This document shows positions 53,922-63,334 of a stretch of DNA of 64,000 nucleotides, piece by piece; the stretch's first letter is position 1, and every line of letters starts with the position of its first letter. The stretch comes from Neoarius graeffei (taxonomy: Eukaryota; Chordata; Actinopteri; Siluriformes; Ariidae): assembly GCF_027579695.1 (NCBI RefSeq), contig NC_083579.1, forward strand, positions 71,172,871-71,236,870, given 5' to 3'. The position numbers and the translations under genes are program-made. Under the pieces are notes generated by a model. That model was not told the origin of the DNA and did no database searches. It worked only from the letters and a program-made list of their open reading frames with translations.

Positions 53922-54976
53922 TAGAGATGTCCCGATCCAGGTTTTTGCACTTCCGATCCGATACCGATATTTTTTTTCACTTCCGATCCGATACCGATAC
54001 TGGCCGATACGATACCGGCCTATCCGAGCATGTATTAAAGTTCAAAGTTATTTACCTTCCTTACCTAGTTGTCAGACTCATGTTGAAAAGGGTTTTAGTA
54101 CTCTTGAGAACAGCTAGCCAGCTGAATTAGGTGAGTTTGAATAATACACAATGGTTGATAACAAGAAACTGACCTGTTTATTCAGGGATAAACACAAAAT
54201 AGACAGCATTATAAATAAAAAAACAGAAATGGCATCAGTGGTCAGTAAAAAGTGCAAATAAGACTGTAAACTGTATCAAAAAAGCAAAGCACATAAACAA
54301 CCTTATCTGTATCTATAATATAGTCTATTAACTCAGCATCAGTACTCTTCTCTTGAACAAGTGTAAACCAAGGCTTTAAAAATCAGTGCAAATAATACTG
54401 TAAACTATTTAAAAACAAAAATGCCTTCTACTCCCCAATCTGCTAGTGTTAGTTGTGTAGGACCTTTCTTTTTGTCTGCAGTTTTTTTAAGATACTCTTC
54501 GTGTTCTTTATGGTGGTATTTTGCTAAATGCTTTATTAAGTTGGTTGTATTAAAACTTCTTACAGCTTTACCACCACGCCTGACTTTATTGTGGCATATG
54601 TTGCACTCCACCTCTTCGTCTTTGTCGTCCTTTAGGGTAAAATGATCCCACACAGCTGACATCTTTACCGTTAAACTACTGCTAAATTTACATCGCCGTG
54701 ATAATGTAGAAGATGCCACTGAGGTAAATTGTAAGGCGCTAATGCTGGTGCTGAAGGTGTGCTGGAAAATGCGGACCGGATTTTGGGGAAACCAGAGCAA
54801 AAAACTGGAATGGATTATCTAAATCGGTGCGCTGGAAAACCCGGAGCGGATTTTTTTAAAAATGGATCGGGAGTCTGGATCGGAATTTTTCCGCGCCTGC
54901 CGATCCGATCCCGATGCGCATTTTTTGCTGATATCGGCGGCCGATCCGATCCTAATATCGGATCGGGACAACCCTG
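53922..54976 (-). mobile_element. hAT element with BED finger
   Basis: TAGAGATGTCCCGATCC and the complement of CAGGGTTGTCCCGATCC are its ends, with a perfect 8-bp duplication CCTACTGC (53914-53921, 54977-54984). It has GATCCGATACCGATA-type subterminal repeats at both ends, the usual hAT transposase-binding arrangement. 1055 bp, non-autonomous. Confidence 0.92.
54405..54662 (-). CDS. BED zinc finger, N-terminus of a hAT transposase
   Basis: MSAVWDHFTLKDDKDEEVEC, then a C-x2-C (CNIC) and H-x4-H (HLAKYH) pair make a complete BED finger as in ZBED1-like hAT transposases; it ends ...TLADWGVEGIFVFK with a stop. The catalytic and dimerisation parts are absent. A lone BED finger could still bind hAT ends; this is inference. 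Confidence 0.8.
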   Translation of the reverse strand: MSAVWDHFTLKDDKDEEVECNICHNKVRRGGKAVRSFNTTNLIKHLAKYHHKEHEEYLKKTADKKKGPTQLTLADWGVEGIFVFK

Positions 54977-55197
54977 CCTACTGCACATGCGCAAAATCCA
55001 GGAGGATACACCGGCCTGTTGACTAAGCTCAGAAAACAGCCACTCAAACCTCCACTGCTAAGCCTCTACCTCTCCAACGCCAGATCCATGGTAAACAAGA
55101 CGGACGATTTGGAATTACAGCTGGAATTACCTTATTCTATTCTATAATCGGCTGGTCAGTGCTATACTCAATACTTAAGTGACTTACCCGTCCAATG

Positions 55198-55518
55198 AGG
55201 ATTGTTATTTTCTTGTTTACAAGATGCCACATCTGAGTCGCTGACAAATCCTGAATTTCTGTAAAGATAACTGTCCAGAGATTTATAAGCACGCAGTGCT
55301 TCACCACTGAACAGCGAGGGAAAGTTGATGAGGTAATTATACACATCTGGGTATTCCACCTCTGGCAGTTCAACATCCACTGACACGGTCGTGAAAACTC
55401 CGTCCGGTAAGCCATAAGGGTCACTAATCTGTAGGTCATTTATTTTAGACATAGTTATCTGTTCATTAGAAAAATGAGCCGTGTAGTCCGTCGGTTGAAA
55501 TTGATCCATTCTGTACAC
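55198..55518 (-). pseudogene. SWIM/YqaJ-family first exon, frameshifted (copy 2)
   Basis: MDQFQPTDYTAHF, then DPYGLPDGVF, VEYPDVYNYLINFPSLFSG, ALRAYKSLDSYLY and SGFVSD. A one-base shift follows, after which the other frame gives MWHLVNKKITILIGR up to a donor CGG|GTAAGT at 55198, the same exon end as in the other copies. Confidence 0.65.
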
Positions 55519-55926
55519 GAGTGCAGCAATATTCAGCGGTGTTTTTTACCGACAAGATGGCGGCTGTGTACTTTCCGGTCACGTGACTGCAAGATCTCTA
55601 TACATGATGGATGCATCGCTTTATGTGCTTCCCTGCTTACCCTGACGCACCCATCACTCAGGATTAGGATCAATCCGGACTCCCCAGACCACATGACCCT
55701 TTTTTTTTTTTTTTTCCTCATGGCTCCAGAATCCAAACTTTATGCTCCCTAGCAAATTGAAGCCTTTTCTTCTGATTAGTTTCACGAATAAGTGGTTTTC
55801 TTTTTCTGTTTAGTCCCAATCCTGTGAGTTCTCATCACATAGCGAGTGTGGAAATGCTCTTAATTTCACTATTAAACCTAGCTGTAGGTTCTACTGTTGT
55901 TGTTTTTTCTTTATGATTCAACTTCG

Positions 55927-56288
55927 GGGGCGGCACGGTGGTGTAGTGGTTAGCGCTGTCGCCTCACAGCAAGAAGGTCCTGGGTTCGAGCCCCGGGGCC
56001 GGCGAGGGCCTTTCTGTGTGGAGTTTGCATGTTCTCCCTGTGTCCACGTGGGTTTCCTCCGGGTGCTCCGGTTTCCCCCACAGTCCAAAGACATGCAGGT
56101 TAGGTTAACTGGTGACTCTAAATTGACCGTAGGTGTGAATGGTTGTCTGTGTCTATGTGTCAGCCCTGTGATGACCTGGCGACTTGTCCAGGGTGTACCC
56201 CGCCTTTCGCCCATAGTCAGCTGGGATAGGCTCCAGCTTGCCTGCGACCCTGTAGAACAGGATAAAGCGGCTACAGATGATGATATGA
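55927..56288 (+). mobile_element. tRNA-derived SINE, copy F
   Basis: Full length with a perfect 12-bp duplication GATTCAACTTCG (55915-55926, 56289-56300), inside Tc1 F. Confidence 0.92.
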
Positions 56289-56822
56289 GATTCAACTTCG
56301 CCAAGCATTTAAGTGATCTCTGATCGTAGTCAGTCAGGATCTGTTTCCTGACCACATTTTTTCCACGAAGTTGACAGTTCACCACTATCCTTCCAGGTTT
56401 TAATCATGCATTGGACAGTTCTTAACCCAATTCCAGTCATTTCAGTAATCTCAAGTCAAGTTTATTTGTATAGCACTTTTAACAGTACACATTGTCACAG
56501 AGCAACTTTACAGAATTTGAATGACTTTAAACATGAGCTAATTTTATCCCTAATCTATCCCCAATGAGCACGCCTGTGGCGACGGTGGCAAGGAAAAACT
56601 CCCTCAGACGACATGGGGCCATCCTTAAAAAAAATCCGTTTCTTGTCCACCGGGTGAGCAAAACAATTTTCAGTCGGGAGGGAGGGATTTTTTTTTTTTT
56701 TTATGGATGGATAAGAAATCGCAATGCTGTGTTTTTGCTTTTTCTTTCAGTACTTTTTTATTACAAAAGCAGACACATTTAATAAAATGACAGTTTAATC
56801 AACTGAAACTTGTACAAAAACT

Positions 56823-57086
56823 TTAAGTTAGCATTTTAAATGCTGACTGCAACATTTGCAAAACTTTTACAAAGGTACTTAAAATGTCCGACACACGGAC
56901 TTTTTGTAGTTCTAAATCGAGCGTTAGGCCTAGTTCGGATGAAATTACACTATTAAAATGATCACTGAATGATTTGTTTTTCTGAATCTTTACTATTTTG
57001 TTGTTCGCTAGAATACCATTTTGCGATTTCACACTTAAGCAAATGTTTGAAAACTCCGGATCTCCTTCCTTCATGGTGGCTGCCAT
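56823..57086 (-). CDS. Unknown exon-like ORF in the TIR element
   Basis: MAATMKEGDPEFSNICLSV, then FSDHFNSVISSELGLTLDLE and VRVSDILSTFVKVLQ. The start overlaps a GGCAGCCACCATG stretch (YY1-like GCCAT on the plus strand at 57082). No known domain; possibly the first exon of a transposon protein. Confidence 0.35.
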   Translation of the reverse strand: MAATMKEGDPEFSNICLSVKSQNGILANNKIVKIQKNKSFSDHFNSVISSELGLTLDLELQKVRVSDILSTFVKVLQMLQSAFKMLT

Positions 57087-57146
57087 TTTTTTGTGCCGCA
57101 GGGTGCATGCGCAGAGCTGATTCAATTCTATATTCTGCGCGGAATG

Positions 57147-57424
57147 CAGGGCTTTCCACAAGCGCCGGCTGCCGGCCGTACAGCCGACTACACAATTAAG
57201 TCCAGCCGGCTACTTTAATGACTTATTTTTGTAGCCCACAGGCTCTAAATATTAATTTTTGATTTTAATAAAATTAAATGTTTATCTAACGGACTGACAA
57301 TAATGTCAAACTGAACCGCACTCATTTAAGTTGTGATTCCCGCTGTTTGTACCGATAATAACCACAAATTCCCCGCCGACTTCGTTGATCAAGGGAGAGT
57401 AACTCATCCGCGGCCCCGACATGC

Positions 57425-57460
<36 letters not shown>

Positions 57461-57972
57461 CACTCGGCGGAGGCAGTAGTGTGTCGGGGCTGTCGGAGGG
57501 AACAGAAGCAGAGATAACGCTTATTTTGTCTCCGGTAAACCAGTCTTCTCTTGTTCAATTACGTGCTGGCATCAAAAGACACCGTTGGTTGTAAATGAAA
57601 CTAAACTGAGTGGTTGGAGTGTATTTTCATGCACAAATGGAGAAATGTTCGCTGAGTGTTTAATTGTGTCGCCCCACTGCAGACCGGTGTCGTTGTTAAT
57701 TCATAGCATGCTCAGCTGCGTGAATGTGTCATGCACCGAAAATAAGAGATTTACAAGCCAGGAACGCCTCATGATGCAATACGCAAGAAAAGAAAGAAGA
57801 TTTACTGCCATTTTACTTTGTATTTGAGTAAAGTGAATAAATAAATGGTCTGTGGAGAATACATTTAATCCTGGGAACTGCATGCACAGGAGTTTATTTT
57901 GTTTACTCCCCTCCCCCGGCTGGCTACTTATTTGTCATGGCTGGCTAGTATGAGCCTTAGTGGAAAGCCCTG
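57147..57972. mobile_element. hAT-type element
   Basis: CAGGGCTTTCCAC and GTGGAAAGCCCTG are inverted ends; the flanks CGGAATGC/GGGAATGC give an 8-bp duplication with one mismatch. It contains GCCGGCTGCCGGCCGT near one end, GGCTGGCTAC near the other and a (TG)n microsatellite at 57426-57456. Confidence 0.75.
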
Positions 57973-58190
57973 GGAATGCGGAAATGTCAAGTTCGATTTT
58001 AGAATTACGAACACGAAAAAAAATATCGAAAAACCGGCGTTAAAAAAAAAAAATTTCAACCGCACAAACGGCACTCGCCCGGCCAGTGGACCGGAAACAG
58101 AACATTTTTTAATAATGACCTGAGGAAGAAACCTCGAGAGGAACCAGACTCAAAAGGGAACCCATCCTCATTTTGGCGACAACAGACATG

Positions 58191-58598
58191 ATTAACAGTT
58201 TTAACATGAAGTCAGTTTTGTTAATGTTATAACTCTTCATTGATGGAAACTTAATTTCCTTAGTTGTTGTCTTTGCTTGACGCTGGCCAATAATTTGACT
58301 CTTCTGAAACACGGTAACATCTTTTCCGTGAGTATGGGATACGTCTTCCAACATGTTTGTTTAAGAAATGAGAATCTACTCACTGCATCAGTTCGGGTTA
58401 AAAGAATTGTTGTCAGCTGAAACATATTAATCCCTGCAGTAATTATCCAGTCAAAGGCTTTTAAGAATTTGCGTGTTTAAATCCGAATGGTGACCTTTTT
58501 TTTTTTTTTTTTTCCTTTTTGGCCAGGCGAACCAGTATATTACGATCATGTCAAATATCTGAAACGCTGATCCCATTTCACACTGTGTGCTTTTTCAG
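58191..58598. other. End of TRAPPC12 intron 1
   Basis: No element recognised. A T-run at 58497-58513 and the acceptor tract TGTGTGCTTTTTCAG| at 58598 precede exon 2. Confidence 0.5.
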
Positions 58599-59822
58599 GT
58601 GAGAATCATGGATGGTGGTGAAGATGCAGCTCAAAGGCCTTTGACTCTAGATCTATCTGGACTCGAGAAAGATGAACCTGCGGTGCACGCACCTTCAGAC
58701 ACCGCCACGATGAGCAGCCACGCCAACACTACAGATGCTCTCTTCCAAGAAGAGACCATTGACCTGGATGTCGAAGCGTTCATCTCCCCTCAGGATGACA
58801 GCGCTGCTTCCGGGAGCGTCACCGATAAGCTGAATGATCAGATGATGGAGAGCGTCATGATCTCCGATTCCCCCAACACTGACGAGGAAGATGTCCCTAT
58901 TGACTCTCTGTTGGAGCAGACAGATGACCAGGAGTCTCTTGACTCCAAAGAGCCTGAAGAAGACAAAGAGGATGAAGCCAAGGAGGAGGTTGGAACCGAA
59001 CAGGCCACACCTGATGATACGGTTGAGTCTGAAACATCTCTGGCTTTCATTGAAGAAGAAAAAACAGAGGATGGTGATATTATGGACCGTACAAAAGAGG
59101 CTGTTCCAGGCACAGTGCTCACTCCAAGCAGCCCCAACGCTGAAGAAACGGAGCTTGAAGTAGCCAAGCATGTGATCAAGGACGAGCCCGTTCCAGTGTG
59201 CACTATTTTCAGCCAAGGCGTGCAGAATAAAGCACAGTCCCTGGTGCCTGATGGGTTTCAGCCAACTTTGGTCAAATCCCCGAGCTTTACGACCGGACAT
59301 CATGAAACTCCCAGTAAACTAGCGCCTCTGGTGTCTCAGCCCAGTCCCAGCCTCAGTAAATTCTTCGCCGATAATGGCACTGTTAACCCTGCCTCAGACT
59401 TCTTCGACTCCTTCACAACGTCCTCATCTTTCATTTCAGTCAGCAACCCCAACGCGGAGACACCGAAGTCCCCAACCTCTCTGGAGTGCCAACTTTCTTC
59501 TGGCTCAAGCAGCCTCCTTCAGGACGGAGGCCCTGCCAGTCCTTACTTCAGTCCCGCAACTCACGAGAGCACACCGAGGCCCGTGAGCATCACGGCAGAA
59601 CCTGCAGTGAGCTTTACTAAGCTTCAAGCGGTATTCTCGGGCAGCGATGACCCGTTTGCGAGCGCTCTGAGCATGAGCGAGGTGGATAGACGATACGACG
59701 CCTGGCTTCCCTCTGAGGAGACCAGGAGAGTGCTGATCTCTGTGGCCACTCAGCAGGTCAACCCGGTGCAGGTAGACAGGGAGAAGCTATCCATGCCCGG
59801 ACTCAAGTTCGACAATTTGCAG
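58599..59822 (+). CDS. TRAPPC12: TRAPPC12 first coding exon
   Basis: TRAPPC12 is a subunit of the TRAPPIII tethering complex in ER-Golgi and autophagy traffic, with a reported mitotic kinetochore role. Acceptor at 58598, ATG at 58608, and 405 codons to the donor TTGCAG|GTCAGT at 59822. This exon is the disordered acidic N-terminus. The conserved islands are LFQEETIDLDVEAF, DKLNDQMMESVMISDSPN, EPVPVCTIFSQ, PSPSLSKFF, ASDFFDSFTTSSSFISVSNP, SGSDDPFASALSMSEVDRR and MPGLKFDNLQ, the last being just before the known exon joint. The C-terminal TPR part is beyond the window. The frame reads on to 59930 only by running into intron. Codon use and Glu/Asp-rich make-up differ sharply from the surrounding repeats. 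Confidence 0.94.
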
Positions 59823-60472
59823 GTCAGTGTCTTGCCTGGGGTTCTTATCGACACCAAGCTGGACAGCCCAGTAATGATTGAGGTGAAGAACGCATCACGA
59901 TTGCAGCTTTTATTTCAGAAAGAGGAGTAAAACACTTTGGGATGCGCCGGTCGCTATTTTGTCGTGCTGTCCGAATGTATAGTGAGAATTATTACACCCT
60001 GTATAGTGGACTCCTAGTATCCCACAATGCACTGTGAAAAGTAGTGTACAACCAATGGTCACTAACCAAGCGGTATATACCATCATGCATTGCGGTCGCG
60101 CTAAAAGATATTTAAAAAAAAAAGTGTTGGGGTGAACGGACGGAGGAAGACAGACATTATAAACGGATATTCTAGTACAACGTAAAAATAGTAAGATAAT
60201 AGAAAATAAGCTAAAATAGAATGAGAGATAAAATACAATAATAAAAGTTCGAGTGCAGAGTGAGGAATTGATTAAAAGCCTCAAATTTGATTTAATAAAA
60301 TGCAGAGGCGAAGAAGAAAGCGTTCAGCCTTGATTTCAAAGAACTGAACAATGCAGCAGCCACAAAGTATTAATGTCGGAAATATGCTCAGGATAATACG
60401 GATTTATCACAAAAATACATGCGTGTATTTATTTTGAAAACCCACCAGCCGACTGATCTGGCACGTTTTGAT
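59823..60472. other. Start of TRAPPC12 intron 2
   Basis: No element recognised. AATAAA-like motifs at about 60290 sit in intron and are not taken as a poly(A) site, because the last codons of the gene are not here. Confidence 0.5.
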
Positions 60473-60815
60473 TAGGGATGTTAACCGATGACCGTTTGAC
60501 CGGTGGTTGACCGAATCAACGTCAACCGGTTAATTTTTTTTTTTTTCGGTTGTCGGTGAAAAAAAAAAAATCAATCGTTTTGAAGCTGCCGATTTTGGAG
60601 CGGAAAACCTGGAATTCTGTGTTGTAAACGCTTGGGCCATGCCATGCGGTGTAAGGACGACAGCTGACAAATCAGAAACACCCATTCAGTCATGTCCCGC
60701 CCCAGTTGAACACAGCTGCCACTCGGCGAAGGAAAAAAAAAAGTGTAGACACAGGCTTTTTAGCTTACAAATTACTATTGTTTTTTTTTTTTTTTTTTAA
60801 TTATTATTAGAAGGC

Positions 60816-61187
60816 GGGCGGCACGGTGGTGTAGTGGTTAGCGCTGTCGCCTCACAGCAAGAAGGTCCTGGGTTCGAGCCCCGGGGCCGGCGAGGGCCTT
60901 TCTGTGTGGAGTTTGCATGTTCTCCCCGTGTCCGCGTGGGTTTCCTCCGGGTGCTCCGGTTTCCCCCACAGTCCAAAGACATGCAGGTTAGGTTAACTGG
61001 TGACTCTAAATTGACCGTAGGTGTGAATGTGAGTGTGAATGGTTGTCTGTGTCTATGTGTCAGCCCTGTGATGACCTGGCGACTTGTCCAGGGTGTACCC
61101 CGCCTTTCGCCCGTAGTCAGCTGGGATAGGCTCCAGCTTGCCTGCGACCCTGTAGAAGGATAAAGCGGCTAGAGATAATGAGATGAG
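60816..61187 (+). mobile_element. tRNA-derived SINE, copy G
   Basis: Full length with a 13-bp duplication ATTATTAGAAGGC (60803-60815, 61188-61200). Confidence 0.92.
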
Positions 61188-61348
61188 ATTATTAGAAGGC
61201 ACATCGAGTTTAGTCCTGCTTTGGCCAGTGCATTCTGAAAGTATGTTTCGGTCCATAGCCAACAACGCATGTTATTGCAGATCACATCTCTCCACGCAAA
61301 CTAAAGGCACAGATGACGGCTTTTTCACGGCTTTTTCATGGACTGTAA

Positions 61349-61944
61349 CTAGCCTGGGCCCGCCCATCCTAAGCGTGACGCAACACGAGGGCCTGTTGTG
61401 AGCTTAGTCTGGCCAGGCAAGCTATCTCCAGCTCTTCCAAGCTCCCGAAAAATCGGGAACCAATCAACTTTGAGCATCTCCAACGGCCCTGGGTAGAGGC
61501 GTGTTCAAGGCACTGACATAGTAGAACTGCGACCGGAAGCCATAGATTGTTTACAGAATCTATGCCGGAAGTGCTTCATTCACGCTTCCGCATCTATTAC
61601 GCATAGATGCTGTATTGAAAGCATTCAACGGGAAGTTCTCATTGAAAACGGAGCAAAGAGCAGCCCTGGAGGTATTTATTGAAAGGAAGGACGTTTTCGC
61701 CTTGCTCCCGACCGGCTTCGGTAAGAGTTTAATCTACCAGTTAGCCCCGTCGCGTCGCATACGTCAGAGGAAAGAGTGATGTGATTGGTTTAAGCTTCGT
61801 CACAGCCTTTTCTGGCTTCGACCAGTAGCAAACTGAGGCATTTCAGGGAGGCGGGTCAACCATGGGCTCTGGGAAACGGTTGGGCCGAATATCTTGGCCA
61901 GACCAATAGCTCGTAGAGCTTTGAAGTCGTGTTAGCCAGACTAG
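61349..61944 (+). mobile_element. 596-bp TIR element carrying a RecQ-like helicase exon
   Basis: The ends CTAGCCTGGGC and the complement of CTAGTCTGGC are inverted; ACTGTAA(C) flanks both sides (61342-61349, 61945-61952), a 7-8 bp duplication. Both ends carry near-palindromic CTGGCCAG-type sequence. It is promoter-like and GC-rich, with one exon inside. Confidence 0.65.
61606..61776 (+). CDS. RecQ-like helicase N-terminal fragment
   Basis: 57 codons read DAVLKAFNGKFSLKTEQRAAL, VFIERKDVFALLPTGFGKSL, IYQLAPS then to a stop at 61777. The Q/motif 0 region (LKTEQ) and a full Walker A box (LPTGFGKS) followed by IYQLAP are those of RecQ-family SF2 helicases. No start codon is certain in this frame. 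The rest of the helicase is absent, so it has no ATPase. It is probably the first exon of a helicase carried by a larger transposon. Confidence 0.65.
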
Positions 61945-62248
61945 ACTGTAACGGCATTTGCTTATGTAGTAATTTTAATACAGAATTTACTCTGATGAAA
62001 TTATTCAGACACTCCAACGCCCCCCCCAAAAAAAAAAATCGGATCTGCATAAGCTGTGAAAAAGACACACCGTTTGCATCCCTGTTTAAACTCATAGGTT
62101 AACCGACTTTAACTGGCTAATGAGGCTCGGTGGTCGGTCAAGATTTTTTTTAGTTTTCGCCATCCCTAGTTTTGATTGTGCAATAGTAATGACGACGGAA
62201 TAGTGTCCGAAGGTGTTTTTTTTCATTTTACCGATGAGCTCACGATAT

Positions 62249-63332
62249 TGCTGGGTTTCACGTGACGTCGCAGCCGCCTCATTAGTGATTCAGAGCTTTA
62301 GCTGGTGGTCTACCAAAGCTGCGTTGACAAAGCGTTTGTACGGAGAAGGTGCATTGCTCGCATGAAAAATGCCTTACGCTTGCGTTGTTCAAATCGATCA
62401 AACCATGAAACTGATCAGTTTCTTCAGGGTTCTCCGTGAACTAATAAAAAAAAGGTGAAAGAAGACAGGATTTCACAAAAAGACGTCGAGAAAGGTGCTT
62501 TTCAGTGAAATCGAAGGGAGCCGAGTCGAAGCACGCTCGAGTTTGCAGCGATCACTTGGTGAAAGGTTTGTATTTCCCTCTCAGCTCTGTCCTTAGTGTT
62601 TTCCAAGTACTTTTCTTGCTATTTAACGGTAATTTTTTTTAGTTACGAAGCGCTAAAGTCCCCGGCTGTTTCTTTGTTTCCTCCTCACAAAGTCCATATG
62701 CATGAAGGTCACGACAAAATTCTTCCCCGGCCGTACAGTTACAATGCGCCGTGATCACTTCTTCTCCGTCTTGTTTAACTAAGATCCAGGTCTTTACAGG
62801 GGTTTCTGATGATCTTTGTGAATGATTTAGCTGAGAGATAAGAGCCAACACAAGTAAGAATCACGCCAACTGTTTGCGCAGCGCTTCGTTGTAAAGACGC
62901 GAACGAAAAGCTTAAAAAACCACACTTACACGGGCAAAAACAATACAGGATTCATTCGGCAGCGACTTGATCGCGAGGTCCTTTACCCAGCCACGTACAA
63001 AAAAGTTGTAAGCCTCCATACTCTTCCACGCTTTCATCTGTTCTGCGGTGTAGAAGGACGTCTGCAACACCAGATAGTTCGAGATGTCGGGGAACTCGAC
63101 TGAAGGGTCGTTTTCGAGATCGTACGACAAATCCTTCTTTCCCAGACTGTAGGGGTCGATTCCATTGCACATAGCAATCTTCTGAATATATCTAAAGCCA
63201 GAAGTGGCTTCTAGATTACAAGCGTACTCTAAGTTATCGCTAGTTTGTTCGCACTACGGCAGCCGTTTAGACCACCAGCTATTTCACTTCCGGTAAAACC
63301 GCTAAGAAAAGTCATGTGACTGAAACCCAGCA
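62249..63332 (-). mobile_element. TIR element with AT duplication, SWIM/YqaJ-family exons, copy 3
   Basis: TGCTGGGTTTCACGTGAC at the left faces the complement of TGCTGGGTTTCAGTCAC at the right (63332); TAGCTGGTGGTCTA is also mirrored inward. AT lies on both sides (62247-62248, 63333-63334). 1084 bp with two exons on the minus strand. Confidence 0.75.
62639..63172 (-). CDS. SWIM/YqaJ-type protein, exons 1 and 2 (copy 3)
   Basis: Exon 1 is 62930-63172 (81 codons; MCNGIDPYSLGKKD, VEFPDISNYLVLQ, MKAWKSMEAYNFFVRGW, SCIVFAR), with donor CGT|GTAAGT. Exon 2 starts after the acceptor CTTATCTCTCAG| at 62830 and reads LNHSQRSSETPVKTWILV, then EEVITAHCNCTAG, the C-x-C of a SWIM finger, but it leaves the family pattern after that and stops at 62639. 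The two exons join in phase 0. The family normally continues to the second half of the SWIM finger and a YqaJ-like nuclease; both are absent, so this is a truncated, probably inactive copy. Confidence 0.65.
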
Positions 63333-63334
63333 AT

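Larger units (their letters stand above)
53520..55128 (+). pseudogene. L2-like LINE ORF2 start, split by hAT
   Basis: Pieces 53520-53921 and 54985-55128 join to a typical L2 ORF2 leader: YNRMDLLDIGF, IPDEIARPAGSPWIVI, a basic RRRERKQKRGCRAG segment, then KPPLLSLYLSNARSM and NKTDDLELQL, the start of the endonuclease. Frames shift near 53800. It stops after the first endonuclease strand. Confidence 0.7.
53454..55599 (-). mobile_element. TIR element with AT duplication, SWIM/YqaJ-family exon, copy 2
   Basis: GGAGCACTTGCATGTGACG (left) faces the complement of AGAGATCTTGCAGTCACG (right); GCCATCTTGTCGGT is repeated inward on both sides. AT flanks both ends (53452-53453, 55600-55601), inside Tc1 F. 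The element holds a LINE fragment (53520-55128) that itself holds a hAT element. Confidence 0.65.
53184..56455 (-). pseudogene. Tc1-like transposon F, broken by several insertions
   Basis: Minus-strand transposase pieces: EITEMTGIGLRTVQ and IKTWKDSGELS (56455-56300, HTH), RKPLIRETNQKK-like text (about 55740-55800), MWSGESGLILILSDG and MHPSC (55700-55605), then GGSVVIWGCFSWSG and PSMDFFFP (53455-53285). The first catalytic Asp reads Gly. Insertions are a SINE (55927-56288) and a TIR element (53454-55599). The C-terminal DDE part is missing. Confidence 0.75.
56615..58120 (-). mobile_element. TIR element (GGGGCCATCC) with a nested hAT
   Basis: The left end GGGGCCATCCTTAAAAA and complement of the right end (GGTCATTATTAAAAAA) are inverted and stay similar through GTCCACCGGG/GTCCACTGGCCGGG. 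It contains a minus-strand exon-like frame and the hAT at 57147-57972. The superfamily is uncertain. Confidence 0.55.
56455..58190 (-). repeat. LINE 3'-end fragment, antisense, interrupted
   Basis: 56455-56614 (TTTATTTGTATAGCAC, AGGAAAAACTCCCTCAGA) and 58121-58190 (TGAGGAAGAAACCTCGAGAG, AAGGGAACCCATCCTC) form one fish LINE tail, split by the TIR element 56615-58120. Confidence 0.7.
60473..62168. mobile_element. hAT element with nested SINE and helicase-bearing element
   Basis: TAGGGATGTTAACCGA and CGCCATCCCTA ends carry a perfect 8-bp duplication GTTTTGAT (60465-60472, 62169-62176). Subterminal ACCGGTTAA/TTAACCGAC repeats are present. Nested inside are SINE G and the element at 61349-61944. 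Confidence 0.88.

Noticed and set aside
53284-53924. Two overlapping plus-strand frames of 148 and 162 codons as a novel gene
   Set aside because: They begin in an antisense Tc1 piece and run on through a TIR into an L2-like LINE leader; no single gene spans them.
55918-56385. 155-codon antisense frame over SINE F, and similar frames over the other SINE copies
   Set aside because: The same antisense frame recurs in each SINE copy because of the SINE sequence, not because it is a gene.
59823-59930. Continuation of the TRAPPC12 frame to a stop at 59930
   Set aside because: A consensus donor CAG|GTCAGT lies at the exact position of the known exon joint after FDN(I/L)Q; the extra 35 codons are intron read-through.
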